Shown piece by piece: positions 18,121 to 25,634 of a stretch of 64,000 bases of DNA. The DNA is taken from assembly GCA_964523375.1 (NCBI GenBank), contig CAZFYG010000004.1, positions 1 through 64,000 on the forward strand. Reading direction: 5' to 3'. The stretch's first letter is position 1, and each line of letters begins with the position of its first letter. The notes beneath the pieces are model-generated. The model was not told the DNA's origin. It was given only the letters and a program-made list of their open reading frames with translations, and did not search any database. The translations under genes were made by a program, and so were the position numbers. This DNA comes from CAJQGY01 sp964523375 (GTDB lineage Bacteria; Pseudomonadota; Gammaproteobacteria; Magnimaribacterales; D2472).

Positions 18121-18841
18121 AACAATTTTAATAACAGGTGCTGCAAAAAGAATAGGTAAAGAAATTGCCCTAACTTTTTCTAATATGGGCTGGAATGTAA
18201 TTATTCACTATAATTCTTCTAAACATGATGCTGAAAAATTGCAAAATGTTATAAATAAAGTAAGCCCAAATTCTGCAAAAATAATTCAAGCTAATTTAGA
18301 TATTGATGAGGATATAGATAGATTAATTATAAATAGTAAGTCTATGTTTAATTCCTTAGATGTTTTGGTAAATAATGCATCGGCTTTCTACCCTACCCCA
18401 ATTAACAATGCTTCTTTAAATGACTGGGATAAACTTGTTGGCTCGAACCTAAAAGGGCCATTATTTTTAATTAAGGGTCTTCATGAAATAATAGCTAACA
18501 ATAATGGAAGTATTATTAATATAACTGATACAAATTTAACTAAAGGCGTTGCAAATTTCTCTGTATACGCAGCTGCAAAAGGTGGATTAGAATCAATTAC
18601 AAAGAGTTTAGCAAGAGAGCTTGCTCCAAATATAAATGTGAACGCCATAGCTCCTGGAGCCATGCTTGAACCGCCTGATGTTATATGGAGTGATGAGAAA
18701 AAAGCCAGCGTTATAGAAAACATCCCACTTAAGCGAATGGGATCTGAAAAAGATATAGCAAATGCTGTGAAGTTTTTAGTAAAAGCTAAGTATATTACAG
18801 GGCAAACCATTAAAGTTGATGGAGGGAGGTCATTAATATGA
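18113..18841 (+). CDS. Pteridine reductase-like SDR (FolM/PTR1 type)
   Basis: From the ATG at 18113 the protein has 242 residues. It has the cofactor loop ITGAAKRIGKEIA, whose TGxxxRIG form is typical of pteridine reductases, then NNASAFYPTP, which resembles the pteridine-reductase substrate region, a YAAAK catalytic pair, and the C-terminal VDGGRSLI. A longer frame from 18050 adds unrelated residues, so the later start is used; it overlaps the cca stop by eight bases. The neighbouring folB and folK, on the opposite strand just beyond one gene, fit a role in reducing dihydro- or tetrahydro-pterins. Confidence 0.75.
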   Translation: MSKTILITGAAKRIGKEIALTFSNMGWNVIIHYNSSKHDAEKLQNVINKVSPNSAKIIQANLDIDEDIDRLIINSKSMFNSLDVLVNNASAFYPTPINNASLNDWDKLVGSNLKGPLFLIKGLHEIIANNNGSIINITDTNLTKGVANFSVYAAAKGGLESITKSLARELAPNINVNAIAPGAMLEPPDVIWSDEKKASVIENIPLKRMGSEKDIANAVKFLVKAKYITGQTIKVDGGRSLI

Positions 18842-19899
18842 CACATGATATAGAAAATTATGACGAAATTTTTTCAGGCACCAAGCAGGTTGCAGCAAAT
18901 TTAAAAATTGATTCGGAGAGGCTACAGCCATGGATTGATGCCCACGTTGAGGGAGCTGGAAGAATTAAAAGAATAGAGCAATTTAAAGGCGGTCAATCGA
19001 ATCCAACCTATAAAATAACTACAGATACTAAAAGTTTAGTATTGAGAAGAAAGCCTCCAGGAAAACTACTCCCATCAGCCCATGCTGTTGATAGAGAATA
19101 TAAGGTTATTTCAGCATTGTATGAAACAGATGTTCCTGTTCCTAAAACATATGGCCTTTGTGAAGATGAAAGTGTTGCTGGAACTGCCTTTTTTGTAATG
19201 GACTTTCTTGATGGGGATATTTATTGGAATCCAATGCTTCCTTCTTTAAAAAAGGAGGATAGAATAAAAATTTATTCCAGTAAAAATAAAACACTTGCAG
19301 CACTGCATAGCGTTGATTATAAAAAAGTTGGCCTTGGTGATTATGGTAAGCCAGGAAATTATGTTTCTAGGCAGATTGCAAGATGGTCCCGTCAATACAA
19401 GGCATCAGAAACAGATAATATTGATGCTATGAATAATCTTATTAAGTGGTTGCCAGAGAATATCCCAAATGATGATGAGACTTCTATAGTGCATGGGGAT
19501 TTTAGACTTGATAATATGATTTATAAAAATAATGATGTAATTGGCGTACTGGACTGGGAGCTATCTACCCTTGGGCATCCTGTAGCTGATTTTAGTTATC
19601 ATTGTTTAACATGGAGAACGGAGCCAATGTACTCTGATTACCCCAAATTGAAAGAGTTGGGAATACCCAATGAAATGGAATATCGTGATATGTACTCAGA
19701 GGCAACTGGAAAAGATTTGTCCTCAAACTGGGAATTCTATATGGCTTTTAATATTTTTAAGGTTGCTGCTATCTGTCAGGGAATACTGGGCAGGGTCAGG
19801 GACGGAACAGCTGCCAGTAAACATGCTGAAGATAGGGGCATGAAGGTTTATCCTTTATCAGAAGGTGCTTGGTCAATTGTTGAAAAGAATTTTAAATGA
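18838..19899 (+). CDS. APH-fold phosphotransferase (ACAD10/11-like kinase family)
   Basis: This 353-residue protein has an aminoglycoside-phosphotransferase fold: GGQSNPTYKI (ATP loop), LVLRRKPPG with the likely ATP-binding Lys, the Brenner motif IVHGDFRLDNMIY, and the metal-binding GVLDWELSTLGHPVADF. This form matches the kinase domain found fused to or near acyl-CoA dehydrogenases (ACAD10/11), which act on hydroxyacyl substrates. No acyl-CoA dehydrogenase is adjacent here. The start overlaps the preceding SDR stop (ATGA), and the 3' end overlaps folK by eight bases. Confidence 0.8.
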   Translation: MTHDIENYDEIFSGTKQVAANLKIDSERLQPWIDAHVEGAGRIKRIEQFKGGQSNPTYKITTDTKSLVLRRKPPGKLLPSAHAVDREYKVISALYETDVPVPKTYGLCEDESVAGTAFFVMDFLDGDIYWNPMLPSLKKEDRIKIYSSKNKTLAALHSVDYKKVGLGDYGKPGNYVSRQIARWSRQYKASETDNIDAMNNLIKWLPENIPNDDETSIVHGDFRLDNMIYKNNDVIGVLDWELSTLGHPVADFSYHCLTWRTEPMYSDYPKLKELGIPNEMEYRDMYSEATGKDLSSNWEFYMAFNIFKVAAICQGILGRVRDGTAASKHAEDRGMKVYPLSEGAWSIVEKNFK

Positions 19900-20266
19900 T
19901 CTCTTTTAGAGGCAATGAAACAAAGGTGTATTTAGAAATTTCATCGCTTTCGAAGAGGATTTGATCACCATCTAATTGAAGAACAATATCAATATCTAAA
20001 GACCTGGAGCTAAACTTTGGTTTATTCCTATCTCTTCCAGATCTATTCTCAATATCTTTAAGTTTTTTATTAAGCTCATCAAAATTGTATTCAGAATCTC
20101 CGCTTATAACCAAATTAAGAAAGTCATCACCTTCAAAGCCGACTGATGGTGTCTGGTGAATTGTTGATGAAATAACTGAGCCAAGAATTAGATTTAGCTC
20201 ACTTAATGCAAAATCAATATTTTCTTTTGGGTTTACATTGCTGCCTAATGAAAGAAAATATTTCAT
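19892..20266 (-). CDS. folK: 2-amino-4-hydroxy-6-hydroxymethyldihydropteridine diphosphokinase
   Basis: FolK pyrophosphorylates 6-hydroxymethyl-dihydropterin before its coupling to 4-aminobenzoate. The 124-residue protein has LSLGSNVNPKENI, TPSVGFEGDDFLN, IENRSGRDRNKPKFSSRSLDIDIV (quoted here as IENRSGRDRN and SSRSLDIDIV) and the C-terminal SLPLKEI. It is about 35 residues shorter at the C-terminus than E. coli FolK, but the catalytic core is whole. It abuts folB (shared base) and is convergent with the APH-like kinase gene. Confidence 0.9.
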   Translation of the reverse strand: MKYFLSLGSNVNPKENIDFALSELNLILGSVISSTIHQTPSVGFEGDDFLNLVISGDSEYNFDELNKKLKDIENRSGRDRNKPKFSSRSLDIDIVLQLDGDQILFESDEISKYTFVSLPLKEII

Positions 20267-20613
20267 TATCTAAAAATTACCAACCCAACATCTTTAGCGC
20301 CTCTTAGTGCTCCAGGTTTAGATATTCTTAATCTCAATGACTCAACCTTATAGTTATCTTTAATCAAAGCTGCTATGCCCTCTGCCAGAGATTCTTGGAG
20401 TTGAAAAGAAGACTCTTCAACAAACTTAATTACTGCTTTTGTGATAACTTTATAATCTAGAGCGTCGTCGATTGAGTCAGATGCAGCAGCTTTTTTGCAA
20501 TCAAATGGGAATTCCATGTCAATACTGACCTCTTGTTTTACTTTTCTCTCCCAATCAAATATTCCAATAATTGTTTTTACTCTTAAATCTTTTATATAAA
20601 TAATATCTTTCAT
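20266..20613 (-). CDS. folB: Dihydroneopterin aldolase
   Basis: FolB cleaves 7,8-dihydroneopterin to 6-hydroxymethyl-dihydropterin, the substrate of FolK. From ATG 20613 the protein has 115 residues, beginning MKDIIYIKDLRVKTIIGIFD, with the family features GIFDWERKVKQEV, DYKVITKAV, SLAEGIA and the C-terminal KPGAL segment. The ATG overlaps the tsaD stop as ATGA, which decides this start over an upstream in-frame start at 20637. Confidence 0.92.
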   Translation of the reverse strand: MKDIIYIKDLRVKTIIGIFDWERKVKQEVSIDMEFPFDCKKAAASDSIDDALDYKVITKAVIKFVEESSFQLQESLAEGIAALIKDNYKVESLRLRISKPGALRGAKDVGLVIFR

Positions 20614-21614
20614 TTTGATAGTTCCGTTAATGGCCATCTTGCTCTCACATGAGAGCTGAGGGAGTTTGCTTTGGTTCCAGATCTCAATGCGCCTAAAAAT
20701 GAAATCATTGCTCCATTATCCCCGCAATACTTAAGATCAGGATAATAAACATTTACACCCACTTTAAGCTCAAGTTCTTTAATGGATGAGCGAAGTTTTT
20801 TATTTGCTGCCACCCCTCCTGCTATTATTATATTTTCTCTTCCAGTTTGATTAATTGTTTTGATTATTTTTTTATTAAGCACGTCGATAGCAGCTTGTTG
20901 AAAAGAGGCTGCGATGTCAGCTTTGGTTTGCTTATCAAGAGAGCCTATTTCTTGCACCTTATATAGAACTGCAGTTTTCAACCCACTAAAACTTAAATCT
21001 AAATTATTACTATGAATCATTGGTCTTGGAAAATCATAAGTAAAAGGGTCGCCGTCTTGTGCAATTTTTTCAATATGAGGGCCGCCAGGATAAGGTAAAC
21101 CCAATAATTTACCAACTTTATCAAAAGCTTCACCAATAGCGTCATCAACTGATTGTCCTAATATTTCATAATCGCCAATACTCTTAACGTCAACTATCAT
21201 ACTGTGACCTCCACTAACTAATAAGCAAATGTAAGGGGGTTTAATATCTTCAAACTCCATACTCGGAGAAACTAAATGCCCCTCAAGATGATTTACAGGT
21301 ATTAAGGGGATATTTAAAGATAGCGCAAGTCCTTTAGCAAAACTTTCACCAATCAATAATGCACCCAATAAACCAGGACCAGCCGTATATGCTATTTGGT
21401 CGATTGATTTCAAATCAATAGACTTTGTAGCATCTTTAAATACCTGAATTATTTTTTTGCAGTGATCTCTTGAAGCAAGCTCTGGAACTACTCCGCCATA
21501 TTCTGCATGCATTTTAATCTGACTGAACACAGATTCACCTATAATGCCCTCAACAGAATCATAAACAGCAATAGCTGTTTCGTCACATGATGTTTCAATA
21601 CCTAAAGTTTTCAT
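20610..21614 (-). CDS. tsaD: tRNA N6-adenosine threonylcarbamoyltransferase
   Basis: TsaD, with TsaB and TsaE, transfers threonylcarbamoyl to A37 of ANN-decoding tRNAs. From ATG 21614 the protein has 334 residues starting KTLGIETSCDETA. It has the metal-binding histidines in VNHLEGH, the LLVSGGHSMI loop, DVLDDAIGEAFDKV-like QSVDDAIGEAFDKVG, and AGGVAANKKLR near the C-terminus. A TTG five codons upstream is a weaker alternative start. It is divergent from rpsU, as in many gammaproteobacteria. Confidence 0.95.
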   Translation of the reverse strand: MKTLGIETSCDETAIAVYDSVEGIIGESVFSQIKMHAEYGGVVPELASRDHCKKIIQVFKDATKSIDLKSIDQIAYTAGPGLLGALLIGESFAKGLALSLNIPLIPVNHLEGHLVSPSMEFEDIKPPYICLLVSGGHSMIVDVKSIGDYEILGQSVDDAIGEAFDKVGKLLGLPYPGGPHIEKIAQDGDPFTYDFPRPMIHSNNLDLSFSGLKTAVLYKVQEIGSLDKQTKADIAASFQQAAIDVLNKKIIKTINQTGRENIIIAGGVAANKKLRSSIKELELKVGVNVYYPDLKYCGDNGAMISFLGALRSGTKANSLSSHVRARWPLTELSK

Positions 21615-21664
21615 AAAAATGTTTTGCAAATTATCTAATTAAAGCCTAAACTAGCGAACTTATT

Positions 21665-21880
21665 ATGCCTTCAATTATTATAAAAGAAACAGAACACTTT
21701 GATATTGGTTTAAGAAAATTTAAACGCGCTTGTGAGAAAGCAGCTATTGTTCCTGAAATAAGAGCTAGAGAATTTTATGAAAAACCAACTGAAAAAAGAA
21801 AACGTCTAATGGCAGCTGCTGTAAAAAGAGCAAGAAAGTCTAATAGAAAGTTTTCATTTTCTAGATCAAGATTTAGATAA
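21665..21880 (+). CDS. rpsU: Small ribosomal subunit protein bS21
   Basis: The 71-residue, highly basic protein matches bS21: KETEHFDIGLRKFKRACEKA, REFYEKPTEKRKR and a C-terminal arginine-rich tail ending SRSRFR. In many gammaproteobacteria rpsU leads an rpsU-dnaG-rpoD operon. Here it is followed two bases later by yqeY and then rph, pyrE and ribE. Confidence 0.95.
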   Translation: MPSIIIKETEHFDIGLRKFKRACEKAAIVPEIRAREFYEKPTEKRKRLMAAAVKRARKSNRKFSFSRSRFR

Positions 21881-21882
21881 TC

Positions 21883-22326
21883 TTGTCTTTACTTTCAGAT
21901 ATCAGGTCCGATCTCAAGCAAGCTATGCTTGATAAAAATGTTTTGGTTAGAGACACCATTCGAATGTTTCTATCCGAAGTACAAAAATTTGAAATAGATT
22001 CTAGAGAAGAAGCTAATGATGCTAAGGCTCTTCAAATCATCAATAAAATGATTAAACAAAGGAATGATTCTATAGAACAATTCAAGAAAGGTGGAAGAGA
22101 TGACCTTGTTGCGAAAGAACTGTCTGAGGTTGATGTATTAAATAAATATAAACCAGCTCAGCTCAGTGAGGATGAGATTGTTTTAAAAGTGCGTGAGGCT
22201 ATTTCTTCATCTGAAGCATCTTCGATGCAAGATATTGGAAAAGTTATGGGGTTATTAAAAAATACATTATCTGGCTCTGCTGATATGGGCTTGGTAAGTA
22301 GAGTTGTTAAAGATCAATTAAGTTAA
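21883..22326 (+). CDS. yqeY: GatB/YqeY domain protein
   Basis: The 147-residue protein is a stand-alone YqeY domain, related to the C-terminal tRNA-binding domain of GatB. Typical segments are DLKQAMLDKNVLVRDTIRM, IIDKMIKQRNDSIEQF-like INKMIKQRNDSIEQFKKGGR, and MGKVM-like IGKVMGLLKN. The start is TTG at 21883, three bases after the rpsU stop. YqeY commonly follows rpsU in Proteobacteria; its cellular role is not settled. Confidence 0.92.
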   Translation: MSLLSDIRSDLKQAMLDKNVLVRDTIRMFLSEVQKFEIDSREEANDAKALQIINKMIKQRNDSIEQFKKGGRDDLVAKELSEVDVLNKYKPAQLSEDEIVLKVREAISSSEASSMQDIGKVMGLLKNTLSGSADMGLVSRVVKDQLS

Positions 22327-22342
22327 GATAAATAGATAAAAT

Positions 22343-23050
22343 ATGACAAGACATAGCAATAGAGATCCAAGTCAGCTTCGTGAAATAAAAATAGAAACTA
22401 ATATAAATATTCATGCTGAAGGTTCTGTTCTCATATCGTTTGGAAATACAAAAGTTATCTGTACGGCGACTATTGAAAATAAAGTTCCTAGATGGATGAG
22501 GAATAGTGAAGAAGGCTGGGTTACTGCAGAATATGGAATGCTTCCAAGATCAACCAATGAAAGGATGGGTAGAGAGGCTGCCAGAGGCAAGCAAAGCGGT
22601 AGAACCCAAGAAATTCAAAGATTAATTGGTAGATCTTTAAGACAAGCAGTTAACTTAAAATATATCAAAGGAAAAACTATCAACATTGATTGTGATGTCA
22701 TCCAAGCAGATGGTGGAACTAGAACTGCTTCAATTACAGGCGGGTGTATTGCTCTATTCTTGGCGCTAAAAAACCATCACAATGATAATAGAGCTATAAA
22801 ATCTTTTGTTGCTGCGGTCTCACTAGGTATTCTTAATAATGAAGTAATTCTAGATTTAGATTACATTGAAGATAGCTCTGCAGAGACAGATCTTAATCTA
22901 GTGATGACTGATGACCTAAACTTAATCGAGATTCAGGGAACTGGTGAAGAAAACCCCTTTACCAAAGATCAATTATCTAAAATGATTGAAGTAGGCAGTA
23001 ACGCAATTGAGGAGTTAATAGTTCTACAAAAATCTAGCCTAGAGCAGTGA
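22343..23050 (+). CDS. rph: Ribonuclease PH
   Basis: RNase PH is a phosphorolytic 3'-to-5' exoribonuclease that trims tRNA precursors. The 235-residue protein has NRDPSQLREIKIE, SVLISFGNTKVICTAT, WVTAEYGMLPRST, the RGKQSGRTQEIQRLIGRSLR segment (quoted as SGRTQEIQRLIGRSLR), and CDVIQADGGTRTASITGG with the phosphate-binding residues. It is immediately followed by pyrE, the same pairing as in E. coli. Confidence 0.95.
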   Translation: MTRHSNRDPSQLREIKIETNINIHAEGSVLISFGNTKVICTATIENKVPRWMRNSEEGWVTAEYGMLPRSTNERMGREAARGKQSGRTQEIQRLIGRSLRQAVNLKYIKGKTINIDCDVIQADGGTRTASITGGCIALFLALKNHHNDNRAIKSFVAAVSLGILNNEVILDLDYIEDSSAETDLNLVMTDDLNLIEIQGTGEENPFTKDQLSKMIEVGSNAIEELIVLQKSSLEQ

Positions 23051-23685
23051 AAGCCTATCAAGAAAAATTTCTAAAAATAGCATTATCCACCGAAGCATTG
23101 GAGTTTGGTGATTTCACTCTCAAATCAGGCAGAAAAAGCCCATATTTTTTCAATGCTGCAAAAATGCTTAAAGGTGGGAGCATATCTGAACTTGCCTTGT
23201 GTTATGTAGAAGCTATTAAAGATAGAGGTTTAGATTTTGATAGTATCTATGGTCCAGCATACAAAGGAATATTTATAGGTTCTATTGTAGCTATGCATTT
23301 TAGTCAAAGTGGAATTGAATACCCCTTATCTTTTAACAGAAAAGAAGTGAAGGATCATGGAGAAGGCGGTAACATAATTGGTCCCAAGCCAGATGGCAAT
23401 ATTCTTATAATTGACGATGTTTTGTCCGCTGGGACTGCTGCAAAAGAGTCTATAGAGATTATTAAAAAAAATGGTGGAGTGCCTAAATTTTTTGTTATTG
23501 GTCTTGATAGGCAGGAAAAAGGAAGCTCTAGCCTTTCTGCAAGAGTTCAGCTAGAGAGCGCTTATGGTGTATCTGTTGTTTCAATAGTAAATTTGGATAC
23601 GCTTATTTCTTTTACTAATAAAAGTTCTGAATATCAGAAATATCTAATAGAGCTTCAGAATTATAGAGAGCTTTGGGGCGCATAG
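23047..23685 (+). CDS. pyrE: Orotate phosphoribosyltransferase
   Basis: PyrE makes orotidine monophosphate from orotate and PRPP in pyrimidine synthesis. The 212-residue protein has FGDFTLKSGRKSPYFFNA, YGPAYKGI, NRKEVKDHGEGG and the PRPP-binding loop ILIIDDVLSAGTA. It starts with GTG at 23047, overlapping the rph stop by four bases (GTGA). pyrB lies about 1.2 kb downstream on the other strand. Confidence 0.95.
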   Translation: MKAYQEKFLKIALSTEALEFGDFTLKSGRKSPYFFNAAKMLKGGSISELALCYVEAIKDRGLDFDSIYGPAYKGIFIGSIVAMHFSQSGIEYPLSFNRKEVKDHGEGGNIIGPKPDGNILIIDDVLSAGTAAKESIEIIKKNGGVPKFFVIGLDRQEKGSSSLSARVQLESAYGVSVVSIVNLDTLISFTNKSSEYQKYLIELQNYRELWGA

Positions 23686-23686
23686 C

Positions 23687-24301
23687 ATGTTTTCTGGGAT
23701 AGTTGAATGTACTGGAGAAATTTCTAAAGTTATAAATCATGGGGATGTTTTGAGTATAGAAGTTATCTGTCCTGATGGCTTTAATAAAAACTTACAAAGC
23801 GGCGCCAGTATCTCTGTAGATGGTGTTTGTTTAACATCTAAAGATAATGGAAATGAAGCACTAAAATTTGATGTTATTGGCGAAACAATTAATAGAACAA
23901 ATTTTTCTACAATGATTGTTGGAAATAAGGTAAACCTAGAAAGGTCTATAAAAGCCTCCTCTGAAATTGGGGGGCACTTAATGTCTGGACATGTTCAGTG
24001 CACAGGCAAAATCATAGAAGTCAAAATAAGGGAAAATACAAGAGACATATTAATAGAAATACCAGATAGATATGCTTCATATGTTATGGAAAAAGGGTAT
24101 ATTGGCATTAATGGCTGTAGCCTTACTATAGGCGAGGTCATTGATAATTGCTTTTATATACACCTAATACCTGAGACTCTTAAAATTACAAACATTAGCA
24201 GGCTAAATGTTAAAGATATTGCCAATATTGAAATTGATCAAAATACAATTGCTATAGTTGATACAGTAAATAAAGTTTTATTGGCTCAAAAATCTAGCTA
24301 A
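23687..24301 (+). CDS. ribE: Riboflavin synthase, alpha subunit
   Basis: Riboflavin synthase dismutates two molecules of 6,7-dimethyl-8-ribityllumazine. The 204-residue protein shows the internal duplication of the lumazine-binding domain: MFSGIVECTGEI with SVDGVCLT in the first half, then GHLMSGHVQCTGKI and INGCSLTIGEV in the second. It begins one base after pyrE. The last 24 bases overlap the convergent pyrB gene. Confidence 0.94.
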   Translation: MFSGIVECTGEISKVINHGDVLSIEVICPDGFNKNLQSGASISVDGVCLTSKDNGNEALKFDVIGETINRTNFSTMIVGNKVNLERSIKASSEIGGHLMSGHVQCTGKIIEVKIRENTRDILIEIPDRYASYVMEKGYIGINGCSLTIGEVIDNCFYIHLIPETLKITNISRLNVKDIANIEIDQNTIAIVDTVNKVLLAQKSS

Positions 24302-25192
24302 AACTGCCATTCTCATAGCAACACCATTGGCAACTTGGTTTCTAATAACTGAATTTTCTGATTGATAGGCTGTTTCCGATATCTCAATATCCATGTTCAC
24401 AGGCCCTGGGTGCATAATAATAGCATCGCCTCTAGCCATAGAAACTCTCTCAGTAGTAAGTTGATATAGATGCTTGTATTCATCAAGATCAAGGCTTAAA
24501 TCACTTTCAAACCTCTCATGCTGAATTCTTAGGGCCATTACAACATCTGCATCAGCAACTGCTAAATCTAGATTGGGCTCATATGACCCAATAACTGGAT
24601 CCATATAGTTTGTGCACATGCTGGGATGCCCAGAAAAAGTTAGAGATTCAATAGAAAAGTTAGAAACTCCCTCAATAAATGATTTAACAACCCTTGAATG
24701 GTCTAGGTCACCTACTACAGTTATTTTAAGTTTATCAATAGAGCCTTTTAGTTGCCTTATTGTCATAAGATCAATTAATGTTTGGGTTGGATGTGAAATG
24801 GAGCCCTCTCCAGCATTAATGAAAACCATTTCTGGTAAGTACTCAGCAAGCTCTGATATTACTGAATCAGCATGCCTGAGAACACATAAATCTACTCCCA
24901 TTAATGATAATGCGTCAACTGTTTGGTATATAGATTCACCCTTTGCAACAGAAGAGTTCTCAGAATTAAAATCTATAACTGAGCAACCTAAATTCTTTCC
25001 AGCTATGTCAAAGGAACACTTGGTTCTAGTGCTTGGTTCGAAAAACATATTTGCTATAGTTTTATCGGGAAATAGATTATCTTTCTTAAATTTTCCATCA
25101 GCATCAATAAAATTTTCTGCAAAGTCTAGTAAAGAGATTAGCTCGTCTTTATTTAAATCATTTAAACTTATTAAATTCTTAACCATTTGCAT
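24278..25192 (-). CDS. pyrB: Aspartate carbamoyltransferase catalytic subunit
   Basis: PyrB condenses carbamoyl phosphate and aspartate, the first committed step of pyrimidine synthesis. The 304-residue protein has the carbamoyl-phosphate loop FFEPSTRTKCSFD, AVAKGES-like SVAKGESIYQT, LRHADS, the HPTQTLIDL segment and MHPGPVN. No regulatory pyrI follows, so the enzyme is likely of the unregulated type. The start may be ATG 25192 or ATG 25186; both lie inside the end of ridA, implying coupled translation. Confidence 0.93.
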   Translation of the reverse strand: MQMVKNLISLNDLNKDELISLLDFAENFIDADGKFKKDNLFPDKTIANMFFEPSTRTKCSFDIAGKNLGCSVIDFNSENSSVAKGESIYQTVDALSLMGVDLCVLRHADSVISELAEYLPEMVFINAGEGSISHPTQTLIDLMTIRQLKGSIDKLKITVVGDLDHSRVVKSFIEGVSNFSIESLTFSGHPSMCTNYMDPVIGSYEPNLDLAVADADVVMALRIQHERFESDLSLDLDEYKHLYQLTTERVSMARGDAIIMHPGPVNMDIEISETAYQSENSVIRNQVANGVAMRMAVLARFLSQ

Positions 25193-25565
25193 TCACCACG
25201 GCATCTATTTCAACATTTACTCCTAGAGGAAGTGCTGATATTTCAATTGTTGCTCTAGCTGGATAAGGTTCTTCAAACCTATCAACCATAACTTGATTCA
25301 CTTCAGCAAAGTCACCAAGATCAGTTAAATAAATTGTAATTTTTACAATATCAGATAAATCGCAGTCAGCTTCTTTGCAGATATTTTCAATATTATTTAT
25401 AACTTGATTGGTTTGTATTTCAATTGAATCTTTTAAAACATCTCCATTTTTAGGGTTTATTGGAACCTGACCTGAGATGAATAAAAAGCCGCCAGCAAGA
25501 ACTCCTTGTGAATATGGGCCAATCGCCTTTGGTGCATTTTCAGTGTAAATTATCTTCTTTGACAT
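25179..25565 (-). CDS. ridA: RidA family reactive-intermediate deaminase
   Basis: RidA hydrolyses reactive enamines and imines such as 2-aminoacrylate released by PLP enzymes. The 128-residue protein carries the family signatures YTENAPKAIGPYSQGV, FISGQVPINP, and near the C-terminus PARATIEISALPLGVNVEIDAV, split here as PARATIEISALP and VNVEIDAV, with the Arg that binds substrate carboxylate. It sits between spoT and pyrB; ridA also neighbours pyrBI in E. coli. GGAG precedes the ATG. Confidence 0.95.
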   Translation of the reverse strand: MSKKIIYTENAPKAIGPYSQGVLAGGFLFISGQVPINPKNGDVLKDSIEIQTNQVINNIENICKEADCDLSDIVKITIYLTDLGDFAEVNQVMVDRFEEPYPARATIEISALPLGVNVEIDAVVNANG

Positions 25566-25634
25566 ATTGCATTCTCCAAAAAGTACATAAATATTTGAGC
25601 ATAATACATTAATTAATTAAAGATATTTCCTTTT

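Noticed and set aside
21624..21652. A sigma-70 promoter for rpsU (TTGCAA, 17 bases, TAAACT)
   Set aside because: Each hexamer matches only four of six positions, and the predicted start point would leave a leader of about five bases.
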